Shown here in pieces: positions 37,267 through 46,700 of a DNA stretch of 49,641 nt (position 1 is the first letter of the stretch; each line of letters opens with the position of its first letter). This DNA comes from Xylaria sp. FL1777 (Eukaryota; Ascomycota; Sordariomycetes; Xylariales; Xylariaceae). The notes under the pieces were generated by a model that made no database searches, had not been told where the DNA came from, and saw only the letters and a program-made list of their open reading frames with translations. The stretch is from positions 1-49,641 of the forward strand of contig MU400769.1 of assembly GCA_022578965.1 (NCBI GenBank). The letters are read 5' to 3'. A program made the position numbers and the translations under genes.

Positions 37267-38781
37267 TCATACTTTATAGAAGCAGAATGCTACGTAGAAG
37301 TTGGCCACTTCCATCTCATCAGGAGAAACCAACAGTGGACCTCCACCCCTCTCACGAACGCCCATACGTTCGCTTAGAGGACCTAATACATGGTCGTCCT
37401 TTTCTGATTCCCAGATGTCCCTAAAGCTCTGATGATACTGCATCTCAAGGTTGTAGTCCTCGGCGATGGCTCGGAACGCTTCCCACGGCACCACGTACTC
37501 GGGTACCTCCTCTACCGCTTCATCGAGAAAGAAGTTGTATTTCCAGCCAAAAGGAGGACGGAAGACGCCATCCTCGGGCGTTTTACCGGGGAATCTCACC
37601 CGATACAATTCATTGCCCCACTCCGCCGTCTCCTCGGCCTCACCCTCCTCCTTGTCTTCCGACGGTTGTTCACCTTCCCCGACCCGATCTTCCTTTTTCT
37701 GGGCAATGCGTTTGTTGAATTTGGTGACATTCTTGCTGATGACGTCTGAGCTGGGTATGCACCCTATGAACCGCCCGCCCTTCTTGAGCGCGCTAGACAC
37801 ATTCTGTAGCATCATCCGAGCCTTTTCTTCCGTCTCGAACGCATAGTGCATGCAGAACATCATGCTGACAATGTCGAAGCCGCTACGGCCCATGGGGGAG
37901 GGATCAAATCCAACCTGGTGCACAATGTCGACGTCGCCAAGTGATTCGCCGTAGCAGTCCTTGACGAAGAAGCGGGCGTCGAATAGATGTTGTTGCTGCT
38001 GGCGACCGCCTCTATACCCGCCTCTCCCACCCCGGCCGCCCCTACCGCCCCGGCCGCCTTGACTGCCTAGGTTTCGATACCGGTCTTTTGCCTGGTCGAT
38101 GGAAACGTCGGCGGGGTCCAACCCAACGTAGAGCTGAACCCTCTGTGGTGCCTGTTGCCATTTGCCCAGATCACCACCCTTACCGCAGCCAATATCGAGG
38201 ACAATTAGCTCGTGTCCGTGTGCACCGGCCATGTCACGGCCTTGCTGCTGGGCGCCGGGCGTGTGGTCCTCGTCGGGAGAGAACTTTTGGATGAGCGTGC
38301 TCTTGACCCAATTGTTGAAAACGCGCAGGCCCTTGATGCGACTCCCAGTCTTCCGCCAATCCCGACCACGCTCGGGCACGGCGTTGTAATGCTGGCGCAC
38401 TATGTCGTTGATACCCCTCTGGCCGAGGGCGACGGCGGCATCGGTTGCGGCTTGTGCGGACTCTCGTTCGCGCTGCTCATGCCGCTGGCGGATGGCGGCG
38501 GCTTCGTTGTTCGATATGCGGGCTCGCTGGCCCGGGCGCTTGAGTTTCCGGGGCTGTTCGGAGGGGGACGTAGAGCGTTGGCGCTTCTTGGCGGGCTCGA
38601 GCTTCTTCGCGTCGAAGGGCTGTGGCAGTTCGTCGATGGACGGCAGGTCTCGGCCTTTGCCGTTCGACTCTCCCAAGGGTGACTCGTTCTTGGAGTTGCT
38701 ATGCTTGCGCCGCTTGGCCGGCTCGAGCCTCTTTGCGTCGAACGGCTGGGGAAGGTCTTCCGTGCCTTCGTCGTCAGCCAT
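37267..38781 (-). CDS. ABD1: mRNA cap guanine-N7 methyltransferase
   Basis: A single uninterrupted exon encodes 504 residues. The enzyme transfers a methyl group from S-adenosylmethionine to N7 of the cap guanine of nascent mRNA in the nucleus. Recognisable family blocks are HYNAVPERGRDWRKTGSRIKG (131-151, RNA/cap-binding segment), VLDIGCGKGGDLGKW (194-208, AdoMet motif I), VGLDPADVSI (219-228), FDIVSMMFCMHYAFETEEKA (302-321), KKGGRFIGCIPSS (333-345), FGWKYNFFLDEAVEEVPEYV (411-430) and FYVAFCFYKV at the end. Residues 1-115 are a disordered, charged tail with a tandem duplication: DLPQPFDAKRLEPAKRRKHS (9-28) and ELPQPFDAKKLEPAKKRQRS (51-70). An unusual RGG tract and a poly-Gln run (about 242-264) interrupt the catalytic domain between motif I and the next strand. 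An acidic Glu-rich insert follows at about 364-387. It is transcribed divergently from RPN7 across 765 bp. Confidence 0.93.
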   Translation of the reverse strand: MADDEGTEDLPQPFDAKRLEPAKRRKHSNSKNESPLGESNGKGRDLPSIDELPQPFDAKKLEPAKKRQRSTSPSEQPRKLKRPGQRARISNNEAAAIRQRHEQRERESAQAATDAAVALGQRGINDIVRQHYNAVPERGRDWRKTGSRIKGLRVFNNWVKSTLIQKFSPDEDHTPGAQQQGRDMAGAHGHELIVLDIGCGKGGDLGKWQQAPQRVQLYVGLDPADVSIDQAKDRYRNLGSQGGRGGRGGRGGRGGYRGGRQQQQHLFDARFFVKDCYGESLGDVDIVHQVGFDPSPMGRSGFDIVSMMFCMHYAFETEEKARMMLQNVSSALKKGGRFIGCIPSSDVISKNVTKFNKRIAQKKEDRVGEGEQPSEDKEEGEAEETAEWGNELYRVRFPGKTPEDGVFRPPFGWKYNFFLDEAVEEVPEYVVPWEAFRAIAEDYNLEMQYHQSFRDIWESEKDDHVLGPLSERMGVRERGGGPLLVSPDEMEVANFYVAFCFYKV

Positions 38782-39546
38782 TTTCCGTGTCAGGTCGGAT
38801 GTCGGTTTGATGGTGTCGTTTTGCTGGTGTTTTGGAGATGGTGCTATTATTGGAAATGGGTTGGTAAAGCGGTGTTGACGGGTTTAATAAGGCGCCTCCT
38901 TCAAATGATTGTTGATCCAGTTGAACAAGTTGATTGAGTCTAAGAAGATAGAGTGTTTTTGGAGCGTTGTTGTGTCGAAGAATCAAAAGAGACTTCCAAC
39001 GTTGAGTAGAGGAGAGGCATGGATGCTTCCAAGGTACATACCTACAGTATACTACCTACCTATGTACCTAGGTACCTACCTAGGTACATAGTGTACATGC
39101 GTGTGCTAGTGGCAGACAGTACGTAGCTGGGTACACCGTTTAGTACATCACGTAACCTTCTCCGAATTGAGGCTCTCACTTTTGCTCCACTTCCGAGTTC
39201 TACTTGCAGCCTGCCATTGGCTCCGCCGCCGCCGTCGCCCAAGCTCAGCACCGGTTACGTCCACCTTGGACGCCTGCAGCTGTTCCCTAAGTAGGTACTT
39301 CATCGTGGGCAAGAAATGAATGTGGGCAGCTCTACAATTCCACCCACCAACACCAACACCTCACCTCGATCGACTTGTCTTAGGTGGTGAACGACACCAA
39401 CCATCCTCCTCCCTTAATTGCCCTCTTCCAGCCGGCACTAAAGTACACACTTGCGTCCGACGTTGCCCTCTTCTACGCTGACACGACGAGCTTACCTGAG
39501 AACTGCCAATCTCTTGTCACCTCGCAGTACATTTCCCATTGTGAAG
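38782..39546. promoter_or_regulatory. Shared divergent promoter region of ABD1 and RPN7
   Basis: These 765 bp separate the two divergent start codons and hold no gene. At 39040-39096 is a dense palindromic cluster of CCTACCTA, GGTACC and CCTAGGTAC words. Pyrimidine-rich leader sequence precedes the RPN7 start, with CCACCAACACC and TCACCTCGATC words at about 39345-39370. No specific transcription-factor site could be assigned. Confidence 0.5.
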
Positions 39547-41206
39547 ATGGGCTCCGATCCGCAGTACGCGAAATGGCCGCTGCTGCCACTGTCGCAGCAT
39601 GTCTTCACCCTTACCAATCCCTACGCCACCCGACCTGCCCAGCAAGCCGCCGTCAAGAGCTTACAGGATGCCATCGGCGAGCACAAGATGGCCCCTCTCT
39701 ACAAGTACCTCGCCCACCCGATCGACGGCATCTTGAACGCCCCCGGCGAGACCACGTCAGGCGCCGCTGCGCAACAGAAGCCCCTCAGCCGGAAACCGAG
39801 TGCTGCTGCTGGCATGGTGGCGAGTGGAGGCATAGCGCCGGGCGTGAACCTACCCTGGGATGACCAAGTCTACCAGCAGCTCAAGGCCGGTAATGACAAG
39901 GAGCTGGAGGAGATCCAGAAGGAGGAGGACGAGGCCGTCGAGAAGGCCGGGGACACTGAGATAATGGCCGCGAGAGGGAAGCGCGCCGAGTTCTTCGCCA
40001 AGATCGGCGATAAGGTCCGCTGAGCCCCCAATCTTTTCTTCTGTTCTTCTGTCCTTCTGTTCTTTTCTTTCTTCTTCTTTATCTTGGCATCGTCTTGTGA
40101 TGATGCTTACTATCTATGAGTATAGGACAAGGCAATATCAGCCTATGAGGATGTCCTCGAGAAGAACGGCATCCTGGGTACGAAAATTGACATTGTACTT
40201 GCCGTTATTCGTATGGGTCTCTTTTACGGCGACCGTGCTCTTGTGAAGAAGTACGTCACAAAAGCGAAGGCACTGGTGGAGAGCGGCGGTGACTGGGACC
40301 GTCGTAATCGCCTGAAGGCCTATGAAGGCCTCCACCTCCTCACTGTCCGATCCTACAACCTCGCCGCTCCTCTCCTTCTCGACTCCCTCTCGACCTTTAC
40401 TAGCTACGAATTATGCACCTACTCTAACCTTGTCGTCTATTCTGTCCTCGCCGGCTCCGTCTCCCTGAAGCGGGTTGACTTTAAGAGCAAGGTCGTTGAC
40501 GCACCCGAGATCAAGGCTATCTTGGGAGCCGATGGTGACGATAGGATGCTGGCCTTGACTGGTGCCATTTCTGCTGGTCCCGGAGCCGAGGATGCTGAGA
40601 TGCGAGATCCCAAGGACGCCACCGCACCAAAAGCCACGACCGCCGTTAATCTAACCACCCTGGGAACGGGGATCGATCAGCCCGAGACCGAGATGGCCAT
40701 TGATTTCTCATCCCTCGCCCAACTCGTAAATAGCCTCTACAGCGGACACTACAAACTGTTCTTCCAGGCTCTTGCTCTCGTCGAGGAAAAGTTCCTGACG
40801 CAAGACCGTTATTTGTTTGAGCACAGGGGATGGTTCATCCGTGAGATGCGGCTGCGCGCGTATCAGCAGCTTCTGCAGAGTTACCGCGTGGTGGGTCTCG
40901 AGAGTATGGCCAACGACTTCGGCGTCACAGTAGACTTCCTAGACCGGTATATCAACCCCGTGACCCATCAATGACCTTGAGACTGCAACTAACTGCCCAT
41001 GTACTAGTGATCTGGCCAAGTTCATCGCAGGCGGTCGGATCCCCTGCACTATCGACCGCGTGACAGGCAAGGGTGTCATCGAGACGAACAGACCAGACGA
41101 CAAGAACAAACAATATCAGGATGTTGTGAAACAAGGTGACCAGTTGATCACGAAGTTGCAGAAATATGGCCAGGCCGTACGACTACGCGGTAGCGAACGA
41201 GCATAG
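39547..41206 (+). CDS. RPN7: 26S proteasome regulatory (lid) subunit RPN7 / PSMD6
   Basis: Three exons, 39547-40014, 40126-40946 and 41008-41206, give 495 residues. RPN7 is a PCI-domain subunit of the 19S lid that helps assemble and position the lid on the 26S proteasome. The N-terminus (GSDPQYAKWPLLPLSQHVF) and the helical repeat region (FFAKIGDK|DKAISAYEDVLEKNGILGTKIDIVL; DWDRRNRLKAYEGLHLLTVR; SYNLAAPLLLDSLSTFTSYE) match the family strongly. The C-terminal PCI part includes REMRLRAYQQLLQSYR, GVTVDFLDR|DLAKFIAGGRIPC and IDRVTGKGVIETNRPD. Intron 1 (111 bp) starts with GTCCGC, an atypical donor, but no other donor nearby restores the reading frame. Intron 2 (61 bp) is GTATAT...ACTAG. The protein is longer than yeast and human forms (roughly 390-430 residues) because of low-complexity inserts near residues 60-95 and 290-345. 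It converges with the alanine aminotransferase gene downstream. Confidence 0.93.
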
Positions 41207-41929
41207 GTTAAGTAGGCAGACAGGCATACAAAAAACAAATTCAAAATAATAAAGGCATCCCCAGCTAATTCGAGCAACGACCACATATTCCGTACTACAA
41301 GTACCGAGTCGATGGTTCGAATTTTTTCGGTGCGTCACGGATAGAGATAAATGGAGGCTATGAGCGCGGAAATCTTGTGCAAGTGCGGAAAGAAATAACT
41401 AACTACTGTACCGATGCTCCTAAAACCTACTGGTTCTATCAGACCCTAGAAGGACGGATCAATACAAATCCTCTAACTCATAAGGTTCTGTACCATGTCA
41501 ACATAGCTCGTCTCGGGGAAAATCCGTGAATGTAGTTGAGAGTCGTGCTTGACCCGACGACGTTACAAGAACACCGTTGAATCCGTCTTATCTAAAAGGT
41601 GGCATTTCCGGAAGGAAAACAAAGCCCTCGCTTCCCTAACATACAATGCGTCTATCTCTTAGTCTTGGTCTTGGTCTTACTATACTAGAGCCGCTCTTAT
41701 GCATCACTAGGGAGCCTGCCAATACCATTCATGACGCGTTTTCCGTTCCCGATAATCGTTCCTCTTTCTTTTTTTCTCCCAAACTTTTTGGCTCTGGAGA
41801 TCTAAATAAACATCTTGTGTAGACAGGGAAACTGACTCTAAATACGGAGACTCAGCCCGTACAAAGCAAAAACATGCACGCCATAGACTAATCATGCACC
41901 ACAACACTCTAAATGAATTTAATGGGAAT
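41207..41929. other. Convergent intergenic region between RPN7 and alanine aminotransferase
   Basis: This 723-bp stretch holds the 3' ends of two convergent genes. AATAAT lies about 40 bp after the RPN7 stop and could serve in 3'-end formation. The frame open on the minus strand at 41707-42453 is an overlap shadow of the aminotransferase coding region. I see no separate gene. Confidence 0.5.
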
Positions 41930-43443
41930 TCATCGATATTTGTCCATGAACTCCTGGTGGAATTTCTTAATGGAGTTGACCCATTCGGTGCCGGGGGCGA
42001 GGAATGTGGTACGGAAATGGAGCGTGCCATCCTTCTGGCCGAAGCCGCTGCCGGGCACGACACAAACACCAGTAGACTCGAGCAGGCGCATGCAATAGAA
42101 CTCGTCGGGGGAGCGGCCCTCGGCGCGGGCGGCGTCGGCGGCCTTTGCGGGGACGTGGATGGTCGGGAATAGGTACATGCTGCCTTGTGGCTCGCCGCAC
42201 TCGACGCCCTCCATCTCCTTGAAGGCCTCGTAGAGGGCAGTGGCGCGCTTCTTGAGCCCCTCGAAGATACCGTTGTACTCCTGCTCATAGAGCGGGTAGG
42301 ACGGGTCACCGGGCTGAGGCGGGTTGACCATGAGCTCGACGAGGCACTGTCCAATGACGGGCGCACAGAGCATGATGGACACGAACTTGTAGATCTGCTC
42401 CTCGACTTCCTTGTTGAAGCCGATGAGATCGAAGTAACCGCCGCGGTGTCCACACTCGCCCACCATGCCCTTTGAGATGGAGTGCAGGGAAGCCAGCTCC
42501 ACGCCGTCGTACTTGGCCGGGTTCTCCTTCTGTAGCGTCAGCAGCACTTGCCGGAAGCTGTGGAACTTGCCAACGAAAACATTGGTCTGGTAGACTTCAT
42601 CAGCTAGAACAACCAGTTTCTCCTCAGCCGCGAACTGCAAGACGGACTGAATGTCGGACTCGGAGAGCGAGGCACCAGTCGGGTTACCGGGATTGATGAT
42701 GACGATGGCGCGGACGTCGGTTCCGTTGCTCTTGGCAGCGTTGTAGGCTTCCTTGATGGTCTCGACCGACGTGCCCCACTGAGCAGCTTCGTCGAGGTAA
42801 TAAGGCACGCAAGTGGCGTTGAGAACGGCCAGCGAGGCGGTGTATAAGGGATACTGAGGGATGGGAACGAGGATGCCGGACGTAGGCTCGGCGCAGAGGA
42901 TGTGAAGCAGGGTGTTCACACCCGACGAGGCACCGGCCGACAAGTAGATGTGGGCAGGGTCAGCAGGGAAACCGTCGCGCCCTGTCGTGATATATTAGTG
43001 CGGTGGTCAGAGAAGAGGGCCTGTCATTGTTAGGGGGGAGGCGCAGACATACTCTCGAGGAACTTGGCGACGCTCTCCTTGATGGCGGGGACGCCTGCGC
43101 TTGCGCTGTAGGCGCCAACACTGCCGACATTCTTCAGGAGGAACCTCGCCCGCTCCAACACATCGGGCTTGTATCCCAGACTGCTCAATAGGACCTGCTC
43201 GTTCTCTAGCAGGTGGGGGTTCTCGAGAATGCTCAGGACCTGGCGGAAGAAGGTGATGGGCTTCTGGTCGAGCTGCTGGGGGTTGCCGATGTTGGCGCTG
43301 ATGACCTCGGAGAAGGGCAGGTCGGTGTCGCCTCTTCGAAGCCTTGCACGGTACTCCTCCGACTTGACGGCCAACTCGCCGCGCACGGCATACTTGGCCT
43401 CAACCACGTGGGACTTGATGTTGCCGATGTGCAGTCGCGGCAT
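41930..43443 (-). CDS. Alanine aminotransferase (alanine transaminase)
   Basis: Two exons on the minus strand, 43443-43053 and 42981-41930, join across a 71-bp intron (GTATGT...GACAG) and give 480 residues from the first ATG. The enzyme is a PLP-dependent class-I aminotransferase that interconverts alanine and 2-oxoglutarate with pyruvate and glutamate. Visible signatures are ISANIGNPQQLDQKPITFFRQ near the start and SVGAYSASAGVPAIKESVAKF at about 109-126. SAGASSGVNTLL follows at 145-156, INPGNPTG at 226-233 and LADEVYQ at 256-262 (Asp258 and Tyr261 contact PLP). SLHSISKGMVGECGHRGGYF carries the PLP lysine, Lys301. The join restores FLER|RDGFPADP. The conserved protein begins MPRLHIGNI. The frame stays open for 52 codons upstream with no ATG and reads like a mitochondrial presequence (see separate entry), so a longer mitochondrial form may exist. 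Confidence 0.93.
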
Positions 43444-43599
43444 TTTTCTGGCGGTATGAATTGGACGGATTGCAACGCGAAGCTGTGGTGATGGTGGCGG
43501 CGGCGGGTTAATCAAGGGCCGTGAGGCAATTCGCGATGCCGACGATGATGGCGGGGTCTTATGGAGGGCTATACGTGACACAGAGGGGCAAGTCAACAA
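43444..43599 (-). other. In-frame, ATG-less presequence-like extension of alanine aminotransferase
   Basis: On the minus strand the 52 codons before the annotated ATG are open. They encode Arg-, Ser- and Pro-rich sequence without acidic residues (for example SRIALHKTPPSSSASRIASR and QLRVAIRPIHTARK). This is the composition of a cleaved mitochondrial targeting peptide. No ATG occurs in frame. Either translation starts at a near-cognate codon, or an upstream exon is spliced in (a possible acceptor, ACGTATAG, lies just before CCCTCCATAAG), or it is chance. Upstream sequence contains pyrimidine-rich leader DNA. Confidence 0.5.
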
Positions 43600-43715
43600 G
43601 AGAACTTCTCCACGGCAAACGACGACGGTTCTCCACAGGACGGGGAAGAGTGGTGAAAGCAGCAGCAGTAGTAATAGTGGCAGTAATAGTAGCAGAACAG
43701 TAGCAGAACAGTAGT

Positions 43716-43736
43716 AGCAGCAGCAGCAGCAGCAGC
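43716..43736. repeat. (AGC)7 trinucleotide repeat
   Basis: Seven AGC units lie in the probable 5' region of the alanine aminotransferase gene and are preceded by degenerate AGT/AGC units. The copy number is likely variable. Confidence 0.9.
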
Positions 43737-45563
43737 AATTTCCGAAACGGAGGTCCGTTCTCTATGGGACGAGACACGACAATGCAGGAATCTTGGTGGA
43801 GAGAGGGGGAGGGGCAAGAGTCTACACTATGTAGCAGTATTAAGAAGGGGTGGGGGTGGATAGTTACGAGTATATGATGATATGCATCGTGTGGTTCTCT
43901 GGGAGGGGTTGTGTGTGGTTGTGTGCGTTTGTGTGTGTAAGTAAGTTGTGTAAGTGTAAGTGTGTGGGTGCGCAAGAGTGACTGTGTATGTGTGAAATCT
44001 CTCTCTCCCGTTCCCGTTCCTTCCTTCTTTTTTCTTTTGTTCAATCTTGTCTTTTCGGCTCTCCCTTGATGGTAAGATACCCAGCTAGGTAATCCCTCAT
44101 CGGAATAATAATAATCGTGTGTTGTATAGTAGCCGGTGGCATGACATGACGAAAACGTACCGTAGGTCATACCTAAGTACACATACGCATACAGTCTCGC
44201 ATTTTACGCTAGATGCAGATAAACCGTACCTAACGAGAAGCAGGGACCAGATTCAATGTTGATCTTACACCACCCTACCTACCTACCTAAGTACCTACCC
44301 TACTTGCATAGGTACCACAGGCAGGCAGGCAGGTAGGTGGTGTGTGAGGTCTGACCCATCAAGAGTGCGGTAGTACCTATCTACTTAGGTATCTACATAG
44401 GTATAGAAGCCATCTCGACCAATGCAATGTCTACATTGCACCTAGGGGACGGAAGGGCGGTGGTAGGGTACGGACGGGTACCTGTCAATCGGGCACCTCC
44501 GATACAGGTTATGCCGATGACCGGGTGAGAGCAAGGAACTTGGTATATAGCGAGTAGAAGTGGAAGTGGAAGTGGAAGTGGAAAATACTAATATCCATAC
44601 TCTTACACTGGTAGGTAATGTCGGTAATGCAGGTAATGCAGGTAGTGCTGGTGACGACGGCTTCCATATAAGTTCATCCCATGCAGTGCCGGTGACTGGC
44701 TGGCCATGAGAAGAAGAGAGAGAGAAAGAAAGACAGAAAGAAAGAAAGAGAAAAGCAGAACAGGGATCAAGATGGAAATAAAAAACCCATTTACCACCAC
44801 CAACCAAGACAGCACTTGAAAACATATTTCTTTACCTATTCCATGATGTAGCGACGAGCGCTGAAATTGAATCCGTACTGTTGGGATATTTGCTGCCGAC
44901 GCCACTATGCCGAGCTTTGCCATTTTCCGGACCGGACTCAGTACGAGCACTGAGTTGGCTGCTGCTGCTGATGGCGCTGTCATGGAAGGCAACTCGCCGA
45001 GTGTCAAGTAAGTAGTCTGCGGTGTAACGACTGTTTCTTTCGCCCTACTGCCTATGAGTCCAAGTTGCGGCGAGAAAAAAAGTATGTCTACCCAGGTAGT
45101 CTAAGCGAGAGAGGAGCCGGCTAATTGGGCCTTGACGAAGGGAATCGAGTTGCCTTCCTTGACAGCTTGGATTGACATTAGGTAGGTAAGGTGAATGAAT
45201 GTTTGAGAAACACCGATAGGTACTATTGAGTATACACCCTCCTACATATGCGTATGCATAGGTACATACATACCATACATTAGGTACGCAGTAGAGGTAG
45301 CTCAGGCTTCACGATCAGCTTCAGCTCCGGTTAACGGCGAAGGAATGGGGACTTGGGAATGGTCTTCACCGTAACCAGAAGACCTTTCCTTAACTTGTAG
45401 GGTCTGCTGACCAATAAGTTTGCTCTTATTTCCTCGGAGTTTGATCGGAGATATGGATAAATACCTACCTAGGTATGTAGGTAGGTTCTACATGTACCAT
45501 ACATGTAGGGCACTTTCCGTGCCGCAAGCAAATGCGGTTTAGCGTAAACGCCGCTTTTATAAC

Positions 45564-45577
45564 CCGTTTCGAAACGG
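45564..45577. repeat. 14-bp perfect palindrome CCGTTTCGAAACGG in a repeated AAACGG patch
   Basis: The palindrome lies in a patch (45531-45620) where AAACGG or its complement occurs several times. AACCCGTTTC pairs imperfectly with GAAACGGATGGGTT. Just upstream, GCGGTTTAGCG and CGTAAACGCCGC also form a short hairpin. It could be a decayed transposon end or a protein-binding site; no flanking duplication was found. Confidence 0.6.
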
Positions 45578-45988
45578 TCCGTGAAACGGATGGGTTTTGA
45601 TAAACGGTTCAACCAACCAATTCTATCTCATCCGAGGTAGAGTCAAAGCTCATCGATATTAATAAGCTATCTATGTAATATGTTCTGTCAAACACTACGC
45701 ACAAGTACGGGTGGAACTCCATATCCTAATGGAATCTTGTGCTGGCGCGGGCTATGAAAGCCGTATCAGTATGACCTCGGACCAGTACGGACAGGGGTTA
45801 GTACGAATGGAATTTCGTACCGATATTCGGACTCATACGTTACTAAAACGAGCAGTAGTTTCTTAAAATTACTGAGATTGTGAATTTAAGGTAGGTAGGT
45901 ATGTAAACCTGCGGCTTCACTCCCGTCTACACAACGGTCTTCGCCTCTTCTTTTCCTCATTTATATTCTTCCCGAAGCCGTACATATA

Positions 45989-46700
45989 ATGCCGATGGTG
46001 ACTACTGATATGGATTTGCATAAGTTGCTCGACACTCCCACGAAGCTGGTCGTCGAGCATGTAGACAGTGCTTTAAAGCGCATCGATAAGCCTCCTATAA
46101 GGACTGTTTAGTAGGGCCTTATTTGTTCCGGACGCCGAAGCTTTCCATAGTGAGGAGTGAGAGAGCGCCGGTGCTTGGGCATGCTTCATGCCTGGCCAAA
46201 TATGGCCGTGTAGAGTCACAGGAAAGGGAGCCGAAGGGCGTATTGGCATCAACAAATCATTAGGCTGTGTTTTTTCGAAAGGGTTTCTCACTGATAACAG
46301 CTATGAAACCGTCGAAACCAAGCTTTGACCGCACCTGGACGCCATATTACGTCGCCGTTGGAAGATATCCTCCCTTATAGAGCGACTGTCGAAAGCTTCG
46401 TCAAGAGGCTTGACGGGCTTGCCTAGCTCCCGTTGTGAGTTGCCTATTACTGCGTATGACCTCAACGAGGTTGACGCGTCCATTAACGAGGAATGCGAGG
46501 TCACTGCTCTGATCGACTGGGAATTATCTGCGCTACTCTCTTTCGGGGCTGGCTTCGGTCGCATTCGCACCATTGCCGGTAAATTCACTGGAGGAGAGTT
46601 CTGGATGCTGGATGAATTTGAGATTGCGGAAAGGGACTTTTGGAGGGAACTTCTCAAAGGAATGCTAGAGCATTCGATCGATACTGGAGAAGCGCATTGA
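45989..46700 (+). pseudogene. Decayed APH-family (aminoglycoside phosphotransferase-like) kinase
   Basis: The C-terminal piece is open from 46329 to the stop at 46698-46700 (123 codons). It carries CEVTALIDWELSALLSFGAGFGRIRT and GEFWMLDEFEIAERDFWREL, which resemble fungal APH-type phosphotransferases. IDWE corresponds to the metal-binding DxxE/DFG-like site. Just upstream the expected catalytic loop HGDLNExN reads AYDLNEVD, so the catalytic His-Gly and the metal-binding Asn appear lost. Most of the N-terminal lobe is missing in frame. An ATG at 45989 opens a 40-codon start (TDMDLHKLLDTPTKLVVEHV) that ends at TAG 46109-46111 and could be the original N-terminus. Between the pieces all frames have stops. 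An intron-containing live gene is possible but I could not join one. Substrates of fungal APH-like proteins are largely unknown. Confidence 0.6.

Larger units (their letters stand above)
43600..45988. other. 2.4-kb intergenic and leader region with microsatellites and palindromic motifs
   Basis: No protein gene is supported. Open stretches on the minus strand at 43559-44182 and 44442-45007 are low-complexity shadows of repeats. The region holds an AGC triplet run (43716-43736), GT-rich and pyrimidine-rich tracts (about 43900-44040), a GAAGTG repeat (about 44557-44583) and an AAAG/AG-rich tract (about 44711-44757). TACCTAGGTA clusters occur at 44270-44410, 45180-45300 and 45460-45500. A palindromic patch at 45531-45620 is listed separately. 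Confidence 0.55.

Noticed and set aside
38212..38878. Two + strand frames of 156-158 codons opposite the cap methyltransferase
   Set aside because: They are antisense shadows of the GC-rich ABD1 coding sequence and lack any domain resemblance.
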